From SIG307 sp045596385 (GTDB lineage Bacteria > Bacillota > Clostridia > Lachnospirales > Lachnospiraceae), in NCBI GenBank assembly GCA_045596385.1, contig JAZOCC010000024.1, positions 1 through 64,000 of the forward strand: a DNA stretch of 64,000 nucleotides, in the 5' to 3' direction. How positions within the stretch are numbered: position 1 is the stretch's first letter; each line of letters begins with the position of its first letter. Under the pieces are notes generated by a model that saw only the letters and a program-made list of their open reading frames with translations, did no database searches and was not told where the DNA came from. The translations under genes were made by a program, and so were the position numbers. Below are positions 16,664-24,694 of the stretch, one piece after another.

Positions 16664-18778
16664 ATGGAGCAATACGATGAGAAGTTTTTCAGAGCAAAAG
16701 CGAATATACGGGCGGGTGTCACTTTTTTAGTTGTAATGATGCTGACGACGATTTTCTATTTCTTTAAAATGAATAAGGGAGAGATTGAACAGGAATGGTT
16801 TGTGAAAATGGCCGTTATCGGTTGGGTTCTGTATTTCCTGATTTCACTTACGTTGAAGATTAAAGGAAACGATTTTATACACTATCGGTATTTTATGGGA
16901 ATCGGGTACCAGCTGTTTTTCGCTTATATTCTTTGGACGCAGCTCGGCAATGATTCTTATGTGTTCATTTTACCGATTATCGCAGCGTTTGTATTGTTTA
17001 AAGACCAAAAGTTTATTAAACGGATGATGTGGCTTACCTTGATTATGGTAATCGGCAGTAATATTTATAAGGTAATCGCGATGGGAGCCGGAAAGTCCGA
17101 TGATACACTGGTACTTGCCTTTGGTATGATTGCGGCATGTTATGCATGTACCCTGATGGCAGTAAAGCACTTAATTCAGTCCGACGGAGCGCTGACCGGT
17201 TCTATTGAGGCTAATCTGGCCCGTGTGGTAAAAACGGTAGAACAGGTAAAAGTGGCCAGTAACACCATCGTGGACGGAATTACGGTAGTACGTGAACTTG
17301 CGGATGAGAATAAAGAAGGTGCCAATGATGTGGTACGCGGGATGGGAGATTTATCGGATAATCACGGAATCTTGAATGATCGGACCATGTCTTCCATGGA
17401 AATGACCACAGTCATTGACACGCAGGTGAAAAATGTAGCGGAATTAATGGAACAGGTGGTAGAAATCATCGGTACCTCCATACAGCATGCCAATACCAGT
17501 TCCGAAGAATTGAGCGAAGTGGTGGAGACAACAAATAAGATGGCGGAATTATCGGCGTCCATTGAACAGATTTTGGCGGAATTTAAGACGGAGTTCCGTA
17601 ATGTAAAGAAGGAAACCGGTACCATTGAGGGAATCAGTAATAAGACGAATTTGCTTGCGTTAAATGCCTCTATCGAGGCGGCAAGAGCCGGAGAATCCGG
17701 TAAGGGATTTGCGGTTGTTGCGGACGAGATCCGTGAGCTCAGTAGCGGAACGCAGACGTCTTCCAATCGGATTATGGAAGCGTTGGCGCATCTGGAAGAA
17801 ACATCCGGAAAGATGATGGAAGCAATCGAAGAGACCGTATCTTTGATTCAGGTAAATATGGATAAGGTATCCAATGTGACAAAGAGTGTGGAAGAGATAA
17901 CCGAAGATGCCACCGGACTAGGCGAAAATATTAAGGTAGTAGAGCAGGCGGTAAAGGAAGTGGAATCTTCCAACCAGACGCTGGTTTCGAACATGAAACA
18001 GGTATGCAATGTTATGACGGTTATGACGGGTAATATCAGTAATGCGGAACAAACTACCAGAACTATGCTCAGTAAATTCGAAGAAAGTGCCAACAGTGCT
18101 CAGGGAATCGAAACGATTGTGGGGAAACTGATGGAAGAGCTGGGTGTCGGCGGTTTCATGGGTGTACAGGATGTCAGAACCGGAATGAAGGTTGCGCTGG
18201 CGTTTAAGGATAATGTCGGAAATAAAAAGAACGAGTATGTGGGTGAAGTGGCAGCGTGGGAAGAAAAGAAGGTATTCGTATCGCTGGCTACGGTGATTGA
18301 TGAATTATCGGACCGGAGGGCAAAGGATGTAAGATGTCAGCTGCGGGTTATTGTAGATAATGTTTTGTATTGTTGGGACGATGTGGTTATTTATACTGCG
18401 AAGACAGACGAAGCCGGAGAGTATGTGCTGGTTGTAGAGTCCAATCCGCAAGTGTTTAACCGGAGAAAATATCCGAGAGCTCCTCTTACAAGTATGTGTA
18501 CCGTCAGGGTAAGCGACTCTGATTTGTTATGCTGCGGTAACATGGTGAATATCAGTGCCAACGGATTTGCGTTTGCGGTAAGAGAACCGGCCTTTGCGGA
18601 ATTGAAGGGCCGGGAGGTGTCCGTGGAAATTGATGATTTTCCGCCGTTAAACGGAGAGTATTTACAGGGAAGCATTATTCGATGCTCCAATAATGAAGGA
18701 GAGTATATCGTAGGATGTCGTATGCCGTCGGACAGCAAAGAGATAGAGGCATATGTGGCACGGAATTACAGTGAATGA
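16664..18778 (+). CDS. Methyl-accepting chemotaxis protein fused to a YcgR/PilZ module
   Basis: 704 residues, ATG at 16664 with AAAGGACGAGAAGG upstream. About five to six N-terminal transmembrane helices (about 18-170) occur without a large extracellular sensor. A methyl-accepting coiled coil follows (about 190-530), with the conserved hairpin tip (TNLLALNASIEAARAGESGK, then GFAVVADEIRELS). C-terminal to this lies a YcgR-N-like beta domain (about 535-635, VRTGMKVALAFKDNVGNKKN) and a PilZ domain (about 635-700). The PilZ part has the c-di-GMP-binding RKYPR (RxxxR) and NISANGFAF (D/NxSxxG-like). The receptor therefore appears able to couple CheA/CheW signalling to c-di-GMP directly. It is monocistronic; no other che genes are in the window. 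Confidence 0.87.
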   Translation: MEQYDEKFFRAKANIRAGVTFLVVMMLTTIFYFFKMNKGEIEQEWFVKMAVIGWVLYFLISLTLKIKGNDFIHYRYFMGIGYQLFFAYILWTQLGNDSYVFILPIIAAFVLFKDQKFIKRMMWLTLIMVIGSNIYKVIAMGAGKSDDTLVLAFGMIAACYACTLMAVKHLIQSDGALTGSIEANLARVVKTVEQVKVASNTIVDGITVVRELADENKEGANDVVRGMGDLSDNHGILNDRTMSSMEMTTVIDTQVKNVAELMEQVVEIIGTSIQHANTSSEELSEVVETTNKMAELSASIEQILAEFKTEFRNVKKETGTIEGISNKTNLLALNASIEAARAGESGKGFAVVADEIRELSSGTQTSSNRIMEALAHLEETSGKMMEAIEETVSLIQVNMDKVSNVTKSVEEITEDATGLGENIKVVEQAVKEVESSNQTLVSNMKQVCNVMTVMTGNISNAEQTTRTMLSKFEESANSAQGIETIVGKLMEELGVGGFMGVQDVRTGMKVALAFKDNVGNKKNEYVGEVAAWEEKKVFVSLATVIDELSDRRAKDVRCQLRVIVDNVLYCWDDVVIYTAKTDEAGEYVLVVESNPQVFNRRKYPRAPLTSMCTVRVSDSDLLCCGNMVNISANGFAFAVREPAFAELKGREVSVEIDDFPPLNGEYLQGSIIRCSNNEGEYIVGCRMPSDSKEIEAYVARNYSE

Positions 18779-18785
18779 TTATGGG

Positions 18786-18814
18786 TTGACAAATCTGTAA
18801 AATTCGGGTAAGAT
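18786..18814 (+). promoter_or_regulatory. Promoter of the T-box-proS unit
   Basis: TTGACA at 18786, 17-nt spacer, TAAGAT at 18809. Confidence 0.75.
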
Positions 18815-18829
18815 ACACAGTAGATTTCG

Positions 18830-19110
18830 GTTTATCCGAAGAACGTGACGAAGAAGAGGAATAGTACATGAAAGCAGTCCTTACAGAGAGGAAGAGAGAT
18901 GCTGAGAGTCTTCCGGATGTGCGAATGGAACCGGCCTCGGAGTCCCGCGTGACAAACGCGGCGCAAACCCTGCGATATCGGGGGAACACAGTGCAGGCTG
19001 TGTGAGAGAGCCGGACAGACCGGCTAAGAAGGGTGGTACCGCCGACGAATTTCGGTCCCTTCTACGGGGTTCCCCGTAGAGGGGACTTTCTTATTTGTAA
19101 AAGGAGGAAA
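18830..19110 (+). ncRNA. T-box riboswitch, proline-type, controlling proS
   Basis: The T-box core AAGGGTGGTACCGC lies at 19029-19042. The specifier loop can be folded with GAGG (18855-18858 region) against CCTC (18935-18938). Its 5' side reads AATAGTA and its 3' side GGAACCGG, which gives CCG (Pro) at 18931-18933 as specifier, by analogy with known T-boxes. A distal loop with GTGCGAA follows the expected layout. The terminator is GTCCCTTCTACGGGG/CCCCGTAGAGGGGAC (about 19055-19086) ahead of T-rich sequence; TCCCTT can instead pair with the AAGGG of the T-box to form the antiterminator. Uncharged tRNA-Pro stabilises readthrough into proS. Confidence 0.93.
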
Positions 19111-19114
19111 GAAA

Positions 19115-20548
19115 ATGGCAAAAGACAAGAAAATGGTAGAAGCGATTACTTCCATGGAGGAAGATTTCGCACAATGGTACACGGACATTGTGAAGAAGGC
19201 AGAGCTGGTGGAGTATTCCGGTATTAAGGGCTGTATGATTATTCGCCCGGCCGGGTATGCGATTTGGGAGCTGATTCAGAAGGAGCTGGACCGCCGCTTT
19301 AAGGAAACCGGCGTAGAGAATGTTTACATGCCGATGTTTATTCCGGAGAGCTTGCTCAATAAGGAAAAGGATCATGTAGAGGGCTTTGCGCCGGAGGTTG
19401 CATGGGTAACCCACGGTGGCGGAGAGAAGTTGCAGGAGCGTATGTGTGTACGTCCGACTTCCGAGACCTTGTTCTGTGATTTTTATTCCAGAATTATCGG
19501 CTCTTACCGTGATCTCCCGAAGGTATACAACCAGTGGTGTTCCGTAGTTCGTTGGGAGAAGACCACACGTCCGTTCCTTCGTTCCATGGAGTTTTTGTGG
19601 CAGGAGGGTCACACCGCTCATGCCACCGCAGAGGAAGCGGAGGAGAGAACCATCCAGATGTTAAATCTCTATGCGGATTTCTGTGAAGAGATTTTAGCAA
19701 TTCCGATGGTGCGCGGACGTAAGACCGACAAGGAGAAGTTTGCGGGTGCGGAAGCTACCTATACCATCGAGGCGCTGATGCATGACGGTAAGGCATTGCA
19801 GTCCGGTACCAGCCACAACTTCGGTGACGGTTTCGCAAAGGCATTCGATATTCAGTATACGGATAAGGAAAATAAATTACAGTACGTACACCAGACTTCT
19901 TGGGGTATGACCACACGTCTCATTGGTGCGGTAATCATGGTACACGGTGACAACAGCGGTCTGGTACTTCCGCCGGCAATTGCTCCGATTCAGGCAGTGG
20001 TGATTCCGGTACGTCAGGACAAGGAAGGTGTTCTGGACAAAGCATACGAGCTTGGCAACATCTTAAAGGGCTTCCGTGTGAAGGTAGATGATTCCGACAA
20101 GTCTCCGGGTTGGAAGTTCGCAGAGCATGAGATGCGCGGTGTGCCGCTTCGTATCGAAATCGGTCCGAAGGACATTGAAGCAAATCAGGCAGTGATTGCA
20201 AGACGTGATACCAACGAAAAGATTACTGTATCCTTAGATGAGCTGGAAACAAAGGTTGGCGAGTTGCTTTCCACCATGCAGAAGGAAATGTTGGAGCGCG
20301 CAAGAGTACATCGTGATGAGCACACCTACAGCGCAACCACCATGGACGAGATGTTAGACGTGGCTGAGAACAAGTCCGGTTTCATTAAGGCTATGTGGTG
20401 CGGCGAGCTTGCCTGTGAAGAGGCATTAAAGGAAAAGGCGGGTGTTACTTCCCGTTGTATGCCGTTTGCACAGGAAGAAATCGCAAAGACCTGTGTCTGC
20501 TGCGGCAAGCCGGCGAAGAGCCTGGTATACTGGGGTAAGGCGTACTAA
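19115..20548 (+). CDS. proS: Prolyl-tRNA synthetase, short (archaeal/eukaryotic-type) form
   Basis: 477 residues, ATG at 19115 with AAGGAGG upstream. Class II synthetase motifs: motif 2 around VVRWEKTTRPFLRSMEFLWQEGHTAHA, and motif 3 in the later GVPLRIEIGPKDIEANQ/anticodon region. The N-terminal YSGIKGCMIIRPAGYAIWE and the short length with no INS editing domain identify the ProS3-type enzyme. It charges tRNA-Pro with proline. The C-terminal zinc-like segment (CGELACEEALKEK, then CMPFAQEEIAKTCVCCGKPA) is present. Expression is under the upstream T-box. Confidence 0.96.
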   Translation: MAKDKKMVEAITSMEEDFAQWYTDIVKKAELVEYSGIKGCMIIRPAGYAIWELIQKELDRRFKETGVENVYMPMFIPESLLNKEKDHVEGFAPEVAWVTHGGGEKLQERMCVRPTSETLFCDFYSRIIGSYRDLPKVYNQWCSVVRWEKTTRPFLRSMEFLWQEGHTAHATAEEAEERTIQMLNLYADFCEEILAIPMVRGRKTDKEKFAGAEATYTIEALMHDGKALQSGTSHNFGDGFAKAFDIQYTDKENKLQYVHQTSWGMTTRLIGAVIMVHGDNSGLVLPPAIAPIQAVVIPVRQDKEGVLDKAYELGNILKGFRVKVDDSDKSPGWKFAEHEMRGVPLRIEIGPKDIEANQAVIARRDTNEKITVSLDELETKVGELLSTMQKEMLERARVHRDEHTYSATTMDEMLDVAENKSGFIKAMWCGELACEEALKEKAGVTSRCMPFAQEEIAKTCVCCGKPAKSLVYWGKAY

Positions 20549-20558
20549 GAATGATTGC

Positions 20559-20593
20559 GGGGCTGACGCGTGGAAACGCGCAGCCCCCTTTTA
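20559..20593 (+). terminator. Terminator after proS
   Basis: GGGGCTGACGCG at 20559-20570 pairs through CGCG (20577-20580) and CAGCCCC (20581-20587), followed by TTTT. Confidence 0.85.
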
Positions 20594-20595
20594 TC

Positions 20596-20624
20596 TTGAC
20601 AAAGAAGCGCTTTCATGCTACTAT
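20596..20624 (+). promoter_or_regulatory. Promoter of the amino acid ABC transporter operon
   Basis: TTGACA at 20596, 17-nt spacer, TACTAT at 20619. The leader carries a short hairpin CGGGC-gtt-GCCCG near 20684-20696, ahead of the ribosome-binding site. Confidence 0.65.
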
Positions 20625-20715
20625 GATAAAGCGTTAGAAGACAAAAGGTATGATAAAAGGTACATAGGGAGATAACGAGTTTACCGGGCGTTGCCCGAAG
20701 AAAAGGAGAGTTATT

Positions 20716-21516
20716 ATGAAGAAAAGATTAGCAGCATTACTGACCGCTGTACTTTGCCTGTCCGTATTCGCAGGCTGTGGCGGTGCAAAGGAAGACCTTG
20801 CGTATATCAAGGATAACGGTGAGATGGTGATGGGTATCACCTTGTTCGAGCCGATGAACTACTATGATGAGAACGGTGAATTAATCGGTTTTGAAACCGA
20901 GTTTGCTACCGCTGTTTGTGAGAAGCTTGGTGTTGAGCCGAAGTTTCAGGTCATTGACTGGGAGCAGAAGGAAAACGAGTTAAACTCTAAGGCAATCGAC
21001 TGTATCTGGAACGGTCTTACCGTAACCGAGGAACGTAAGGAGAATATGGCATTCTCTACCGCTTATGTAAGCAATCGTCAGGTAGCTATTATCCGTAAGG
21101 CAGATGCCGAGAAGTATGCAGACGTTGCAAGCATGGCAGGTGCAAACATGATTGCGGAGAACGGTTCCGCTGGTCAGACCGCAATCGAGAGCGACGCCAC
21201 CCTGTCTCAGAATAAGTTTGTAGCAGCTGCTGCACAGAAGGATGCGCTTCTTGAGGTTAAAGCAGGTACCTCTGATGTTGCGGTACTTGACTACATCATG
21301 GCAAAGGCTGTTGTAAACAACGATTCCGATTTCAGCGATTTGATGATTGTAGAGAGCATTGATCTTGCTCCGGAAGAATATGCAATCGGTTTCCGTCTGG
21401 AGGATAAGGAGCTTCTTGCTGCGGTTAATAAGGCAATCGATGAGCTTGTTACCGAGGGCTTTATGAAGAACCTTGCAGCAAAGTACGATATGAGCGAGTC
21501 TCTGGCATTTAAGTAG
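20716..21516 (+). CDS. Amino acid ABC transporter substrate-binding lipoprotein
   Basis: 266 residues, ATG at 20716 with AAAAGGAGAG upstream. Lipoprotein signal MKKRLAALLTAVLCLSVFAGC with lipobox FAGC (Cys21). The SBP-bac-3 fold is evident: MGITLFEPMNYYDENGELIGFETEFATAVCEKLG, WNGLTVTEERKENMAFS, and EYAIGFRLEDKELLAAVNKAIDEL. It captures a polar amino acid outside the membrane and delivers it to the adjacent permease. Ligand identity (Glu/Gln/Cys/His group) cannot be fixed. First gene of a three-gene operon. Confidence 0.94.
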   Translation: MKKRLAALLTAVLCLSVFAGCGGAKEDLAYIKDNGEMVMGITLFEPMNYYDENGELIGFETEFATAVCEKLGVEPKFQVIDWEQKENELNSKAIDCIWNGLTVTEERKENMAFSTAYVSNRQVAIIRKADAEKYADVASMAGANMIAENGSAGQTAIESDATLSQNKFVAAAAQKDALLEVKAGTSDVAVLDYIMAKAVVNNDSDFSDLMIVESIDLAPEEYAIGFRLEDKELLAAVNKAIDELVTEGFMKNLAAKYDMSESLAFK

Positions 21517-21543
21517 GATACATACTAAAAGGAGAAGGACGTT

Positions 21544-22191
21544 ATGTCATTTATTGACGTTACCATGCAACTTTTGGACGGATTTAAGGTAACCATGCTG
21601 ATATTCTTTGTGGTATTGCTTGGTTCTCTGCCGCTGGGTCTTGTGATTACCTTCGGCTCCATGTCCAAGATTAAGCCGCTCCGCTGGCTGACCCGGACCT
21701 TTGTCTGGATTATCCGCGGAACGCCGCTGATGTTGCAAATTATTCTTGTGTTTTACGGTCCGGGATTGATTTTTGGGGCAAAGGCACTGCCGCGTATGAC
21801 GGCGGTGCTGATTGCCTTTATTATCAATTATGCGGCGTATTTTTCGGAAATTTACCGCGGAGGAATCGAAAGTATTCCGGCGGGACAGTATGAAGCGGGA
21901 CAGGTGCTTGGCATGACAAAACGCCAGATTTTCTTTAAGGTCGTACTGTTCCAGGTTATCAAGCGGATTATGCCGTCCATGGGAAATGAAGTGATTACCC
22001 TGGTAAAGGATACCTCCCTTGCCCGTGTAATTTCCGTGGTAGAACTGGTAAAGGCAGCTCAGGATATTGTTGGACTGAAAGGCATCATTTGGCCGATTTT
22101 CTACATCGGTGCGTTCTATCTGTTAGTATCCGGAGCGCTTACGTTACTGTTTAACTGGATTGAAAAGAAGATGGATTATTATAAGGGATAG
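21544..22191 (+). CDS. Amino acid ABC transporter permease (HisM/GlnP family)
   Basis: 215 residues, ATG at 21544 with AAGGAGAAGG upstream. About five transmembrane helices. The EAA loop is EAGQVLGMTKRQIFFKVVLFQVIKRIMPSMGNE, and the family motif WIIRGTPLMLQIILVFYG is near the N-terminus. It forms a homodimeric channel with the ATPase encoded 3 nt downstream. Confidence 0.95.
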   Translation: MSFIDVTMQLLDGFKVTMLIFFVVLLGSLPLGLVITFGSMSKIKPLRWLTRTFVWIIRGTPLMLQIILVFYGPGLIFGAKALPRMTAVLIAFIINYAAYFSEIYRGGIESIPAGQYEAGQVLGMTKRQIFFKVVLFQVIKRIMPSMGNEVITLVKDTSLARVISVVELVKAAQDIVGLKGIIWPIFYIGAFYLLVSGALTLLFNWIEKKMDYYKG

Positions 22192-22194
22192 CAT

Positions 22195-22995
22195 ATGGCG
22201 GTATTGGAAGTTAAAAACATTCGAAAAAGCTTTGACGGGGAAGAAGTGTTAAAGGGCATTGACTTTTCCATGGGAAAGGGCGAGGTACTGGCGATTATCG
22301 GTTCTTCGGGAAGCGGTAAGACTACGCTTCTTCGTTGCCTGAATTTTTTGGTAACCCCGGATCAGGGACAGCTTTTTGTAAATGACGAATGCATCTTTGA
22401 TGCAAAGGATGTACATAAATTAAACGAAAAAGAGATTCGTGAGAAGCGCCTTCATTTCGGTCTGGTGTTTCAGTCCTTTAATCTGTTTCCGCAGTACAAT
22501 GTGCTTCGTAATGTGACGTTGGCAGAGGAATTACAGATTAAGGATGCTTGTAAGGCAAAGAAGATTACCAAGGAAGAGATGAAGGAGGCGCTTGCGAAAG
22601 TAACCGCTCATGCCGAAGGGTTACTTTCCCAGGTGGGGCTTTTGGAGAAGAAGAATGCCTATCCGTGCGAGCTTTCCGGCGGACAGCAACAGCGCGTGGC
22701 CATTGCAAGAGCCTTGGCGCTGAATCCGGATATTCTCTGCTTTGACGAGCCGACCAGTGCACTGGACCCGGCTCTGACCGGCGAGGTGCTTCGCGTCATC
22801 CGCGGTCTGAAATCTTCGGAGCGTACCATGATTGTGGTAACTCACGAGATGGAGTTTGCGCGCCGTGTGGCGGATAAGGTAATGTTTATGGCAGACGGTG
22901 TCATCGAGGAGATGGGTGAGCCGGAGCAGGTATTTACGAATCCGAAGAGTGAAAAGTTAAAGGCGTTTTTAGCGAACGCTGCCGAAGGATTATAA
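22195..22995 (+). CDS. Amino acid ABC transporter ATP-binding protein
   Basis: 266 residues, ATG at 22195, 3 nt after the permease stop. Walker A GSSGSGKTT (about 38-46), Q-loop QSFNLFPQ, signature LSGGQQQRVAIARAL, Walker B ILCFDEPTSALDP and H-loop VTHEM are all intact. The 20-residue insertion between the Q-loop and signature (KDACKAKKITKEEMKEALAK) is slightly longer than typical GlnQ. Confidence 0.96.
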   Translation: MAVLEVKNIRKSFDGEEVLKGIDFSMGKGEVLAIIGSSGSGKTTLLRCLNFLVTPDQGQLFVNDECIFDAKDVHKLNEKEIREKRLHFGLVFQSFNLFPQYNVLRNVTLAEELQIKDACKAKKITKEEMKEALAKVTAHAEGLLSQVGLLEKKNAYPCELSGGQQQRVAIARALALNPDILCFDEPTSALDPALTGEVLRVIRGLKSSERTMIVVTHEMEFARRVADKVMFMADGVIEEMGEPEQVFTNPKSEKLKAFLANAAEGL

Positions 22996-23003
22996 GAAAT
23001 AGC

Positions 23004-23040
23004 AGCCTGTGGGATTTTGCGGAATCCTGCAGGCTTTCTG
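23004..23040 (+). terminator. Terminator of the ABC transporter operon
   Basis: AGCCTGtgGGATT at 23004-23016 pairs with AATCCtgCAGGCT at 23023-23035, then T-rich sequence. Confidence 0.75.
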
Positions 23041-23125
23041 TGTTTGTGCCGGGAGATGTAAGTGCTTGCTGCAATAGGCGCTGTTGTTAAAAATGAAAAA
23101 GCATGTGTAAGGAAAGGAAGGGAAT

Positions 23126-24010
23126 ATGGGACAGGACAAAAAAGGAGCAATTATAAAACTATCTCTGGCTATGTTGATTTTTGGTTCCATCGGTGTGTTC
23201 CGCCGCTATATACCGTTGTCGTCCGCATGGATGGCGTGTGTCAGAGGTGTGATCGGAACGGTGTTTTTACTTGTTGTGGTGGCGGCTTCCAAGAAACGTA
23301 TCAACAAACATGCAATGAAAAAGAACCTGCTGTTACTTCTGATTTCCGGCGCTGCCATCGGCATCAACTGGATTTTGCTGTTTGAAGCATACCGCTATAC
23401 GACAGTAGCGGTTGCAACCTTATGTTACTATATGGCGCCGGTGATTGTAATTTTGTTGGCACCGATTTTACTGAAGGAGAAAATGACAGCGAAGAAATCG
23501 ATTTGTGCGGCGGTTGCCATTTTCGGAATGTTGTTGGTGTCCGGTATTTTTGACGGCGGAGCGACAGGCATCGGTAGTGGGAAGGGGATTTTATTCGGCC
23601 TCGGTGCGGCGTTATTTTATGCCTCGGTGATGTTGATGAATCAATTTATCAAGGACATCTCTGCCTATGATAAAACGATTATGCAGCTTGGGGCAGCAGC
23701 GATCGTAGTGTTTCCGTATTCGATTCTTACCAGTGGGGTGCAGGAGTTTGTGGCATTGACGGTGCCTCAGATACTGCTTCTTCTGGCGGTGGGAATCGTA
23801 CACACCGGCATTGCGTACTGGTTGTATTTCGGCAGTATGGATAAGTTAAGCGGCCAGACAGTTGCGGTGTACAGTTACATTGACCCGGCCTTTGCGGTGG
23901 TGCTTTCGGTGGTAGTACTACGGGAGGAGACGGGTGTGCTCGGAATTATCGGTGCGGTGTTAATATTAGGCTCCACGTTGCTTAGTGAATGGAACGGGAA
24001 GAAGAAATAG
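23126..24010 (+). CDS. EamA/DMT-family transporter
   Basis: 294 residues, ATG at 23126 with AAAGGAAGGGAAT upstream. Ten predicted transmembrane helices in two EamA repeats (about 8-140 and 155-290). The second repeat ends with the family's YSYIDPAFAVVLSVVVLREE. DMT transporters export metabolites or amino acids; substrate unknown. Monocistronic, bracketed by terminators. Confidence 0.9.
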   Translation: MGQDKKGAIIKLSLAMLIFGSIGVFRRYIPLSSAWMACVRGVIGTVFLLVVVAASKKRINKHAMKKNLLLLLISGAAIGINWILLFEAYRYTTVAVATLCYYMAPVIVILLAPILLKEKMTAKKSICAAVAIFGMLLVSGIFDGGATGIGSGKGILFGLGAALFYASVMLMNQFIKDISAYDKTIMQLGAAAIVVFPYSILTSGVQEFVALTVPQILLLLAVGIVHTGIAYWLYFGSMDKLSGQTVAVYSYIDPAFAVVLSVVVLREETGVLGIIGAVLILGSTLLSEWNGKKK

Positions 24011-24018
24011 ATAAAGAC

Positions 24019-24054
24019 AGGCCTGCAAATCGTAAGTGGTTTGCAGGCCTTTTG
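24019..24054 (+). terminator. Terminator after the EamA gene
   Basis: Perfect 11-bp stem AGGCCTGCAAA (24019-24029)/TTTGCAGGCCT (24040-24050), followed by TTT. Confidence 0.88.
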
Positions 24055-24087
24055 TGTGTCATGTTTTTTAATGTGATGTAAATAATA

Positions 24088-24116
24088 TTGACACGGCGCA
24101 AAAGGAATGATAGTAT
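24088..24116 (+). promoter_or_regulatory. Promoter for the YccF-like gene
   Basis: TTGACA at 24088, 17-nt spacer, TAGTAT at 24111. Confidence 0.7.
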
Positions 24117-24170
24117 ACAGGTAAATAAAATTTACCTAATGAGAAGCCGTACCGATAAGGAGGTATACAA

Positions 24171-24578
24171 ATGACACAGAAAGATAAATGGTATTTTCAG
24201 AATTTAGTATTCGGAGTTTTGGGAGGCTGGCTTTTTGCGGCGATATGGTTTCTGTTCGGCGCATTGTGGTATATCACTTACATAGGACGTCCGATTGCAA
24301 AATGTTGTTTTATAATTGCCCGTTTTGCGGCTAAACCTTACGGCAGAGTCATCGGAACCACGGGGGACTATAGTTTCTTAGGAAATATTGTCTGGATGAT
24401 GTTTATCGGTGTGCCGTGGATTATTTTGTTTGCATTTATTGCGGGTTTGTTTATGATTACAATTGTGGGCGTGCCGATCGGTATGACGTATCTGCGCCTG
24501 GCAGGACTCGTGGCGGCTCCGGTGGGGATGCAATTGGAGAAGCAAATGGAAGACTGGCAATGGCAAAAAAGGCGATAA
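24171..24578 (+). CDS. YccF-domain inner membrane protein
   Basis: 135 residues, ATG at 24171 with AAGGAGG upstream. Two similar halves each contain a hydrophobic hairpin and a G-x-P-x-x-K/R-like element: ITYIGRPIAKCCFIIARFAAKPYG and ITIVGVPIGMTYLRLAGLVAAPVG. This is the duplicated YccF pattern. Function of the family is unknown. The Trp-rich C-terminus (QMEDWQWQKRR) is cytoplasmic by the positive-inside rule. Confidence 0.75.
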   Translation: MTQKDKWYFQNLVFGVLGGWLFAAIWFLFGALWYITYIGRPIAKCCFIIARFAAKPYGRVIGTTGDYSFLGNIVWMMFIGVPWIILFAFIAGLFMITIVGVPIGMTYLRLAGLVAAPVGMQLEKQMEDWQWQKRR

Positions 24579-24633
24579 GCATAGCAATGTGATGTTAAGA
24601 AAGTGTAAAAAAATATTTATACAAATAGCCGTA

Positions 24634-24662
24634 TTGGAATTACGGACGCAATATGATACAAT
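24634..24662 (+). promoter_or_regulatory. Promoter for the DUF1538/P-II operon
   Basis: TTGGAA at 24634, 17-nt spacer, TACAAT at 24657, 33 nt before the start. Confidence 0.65.
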
Positions 24663-24694
24663 GTATCTCGGAAAAGTAGAACGGAGGTGTTAAT

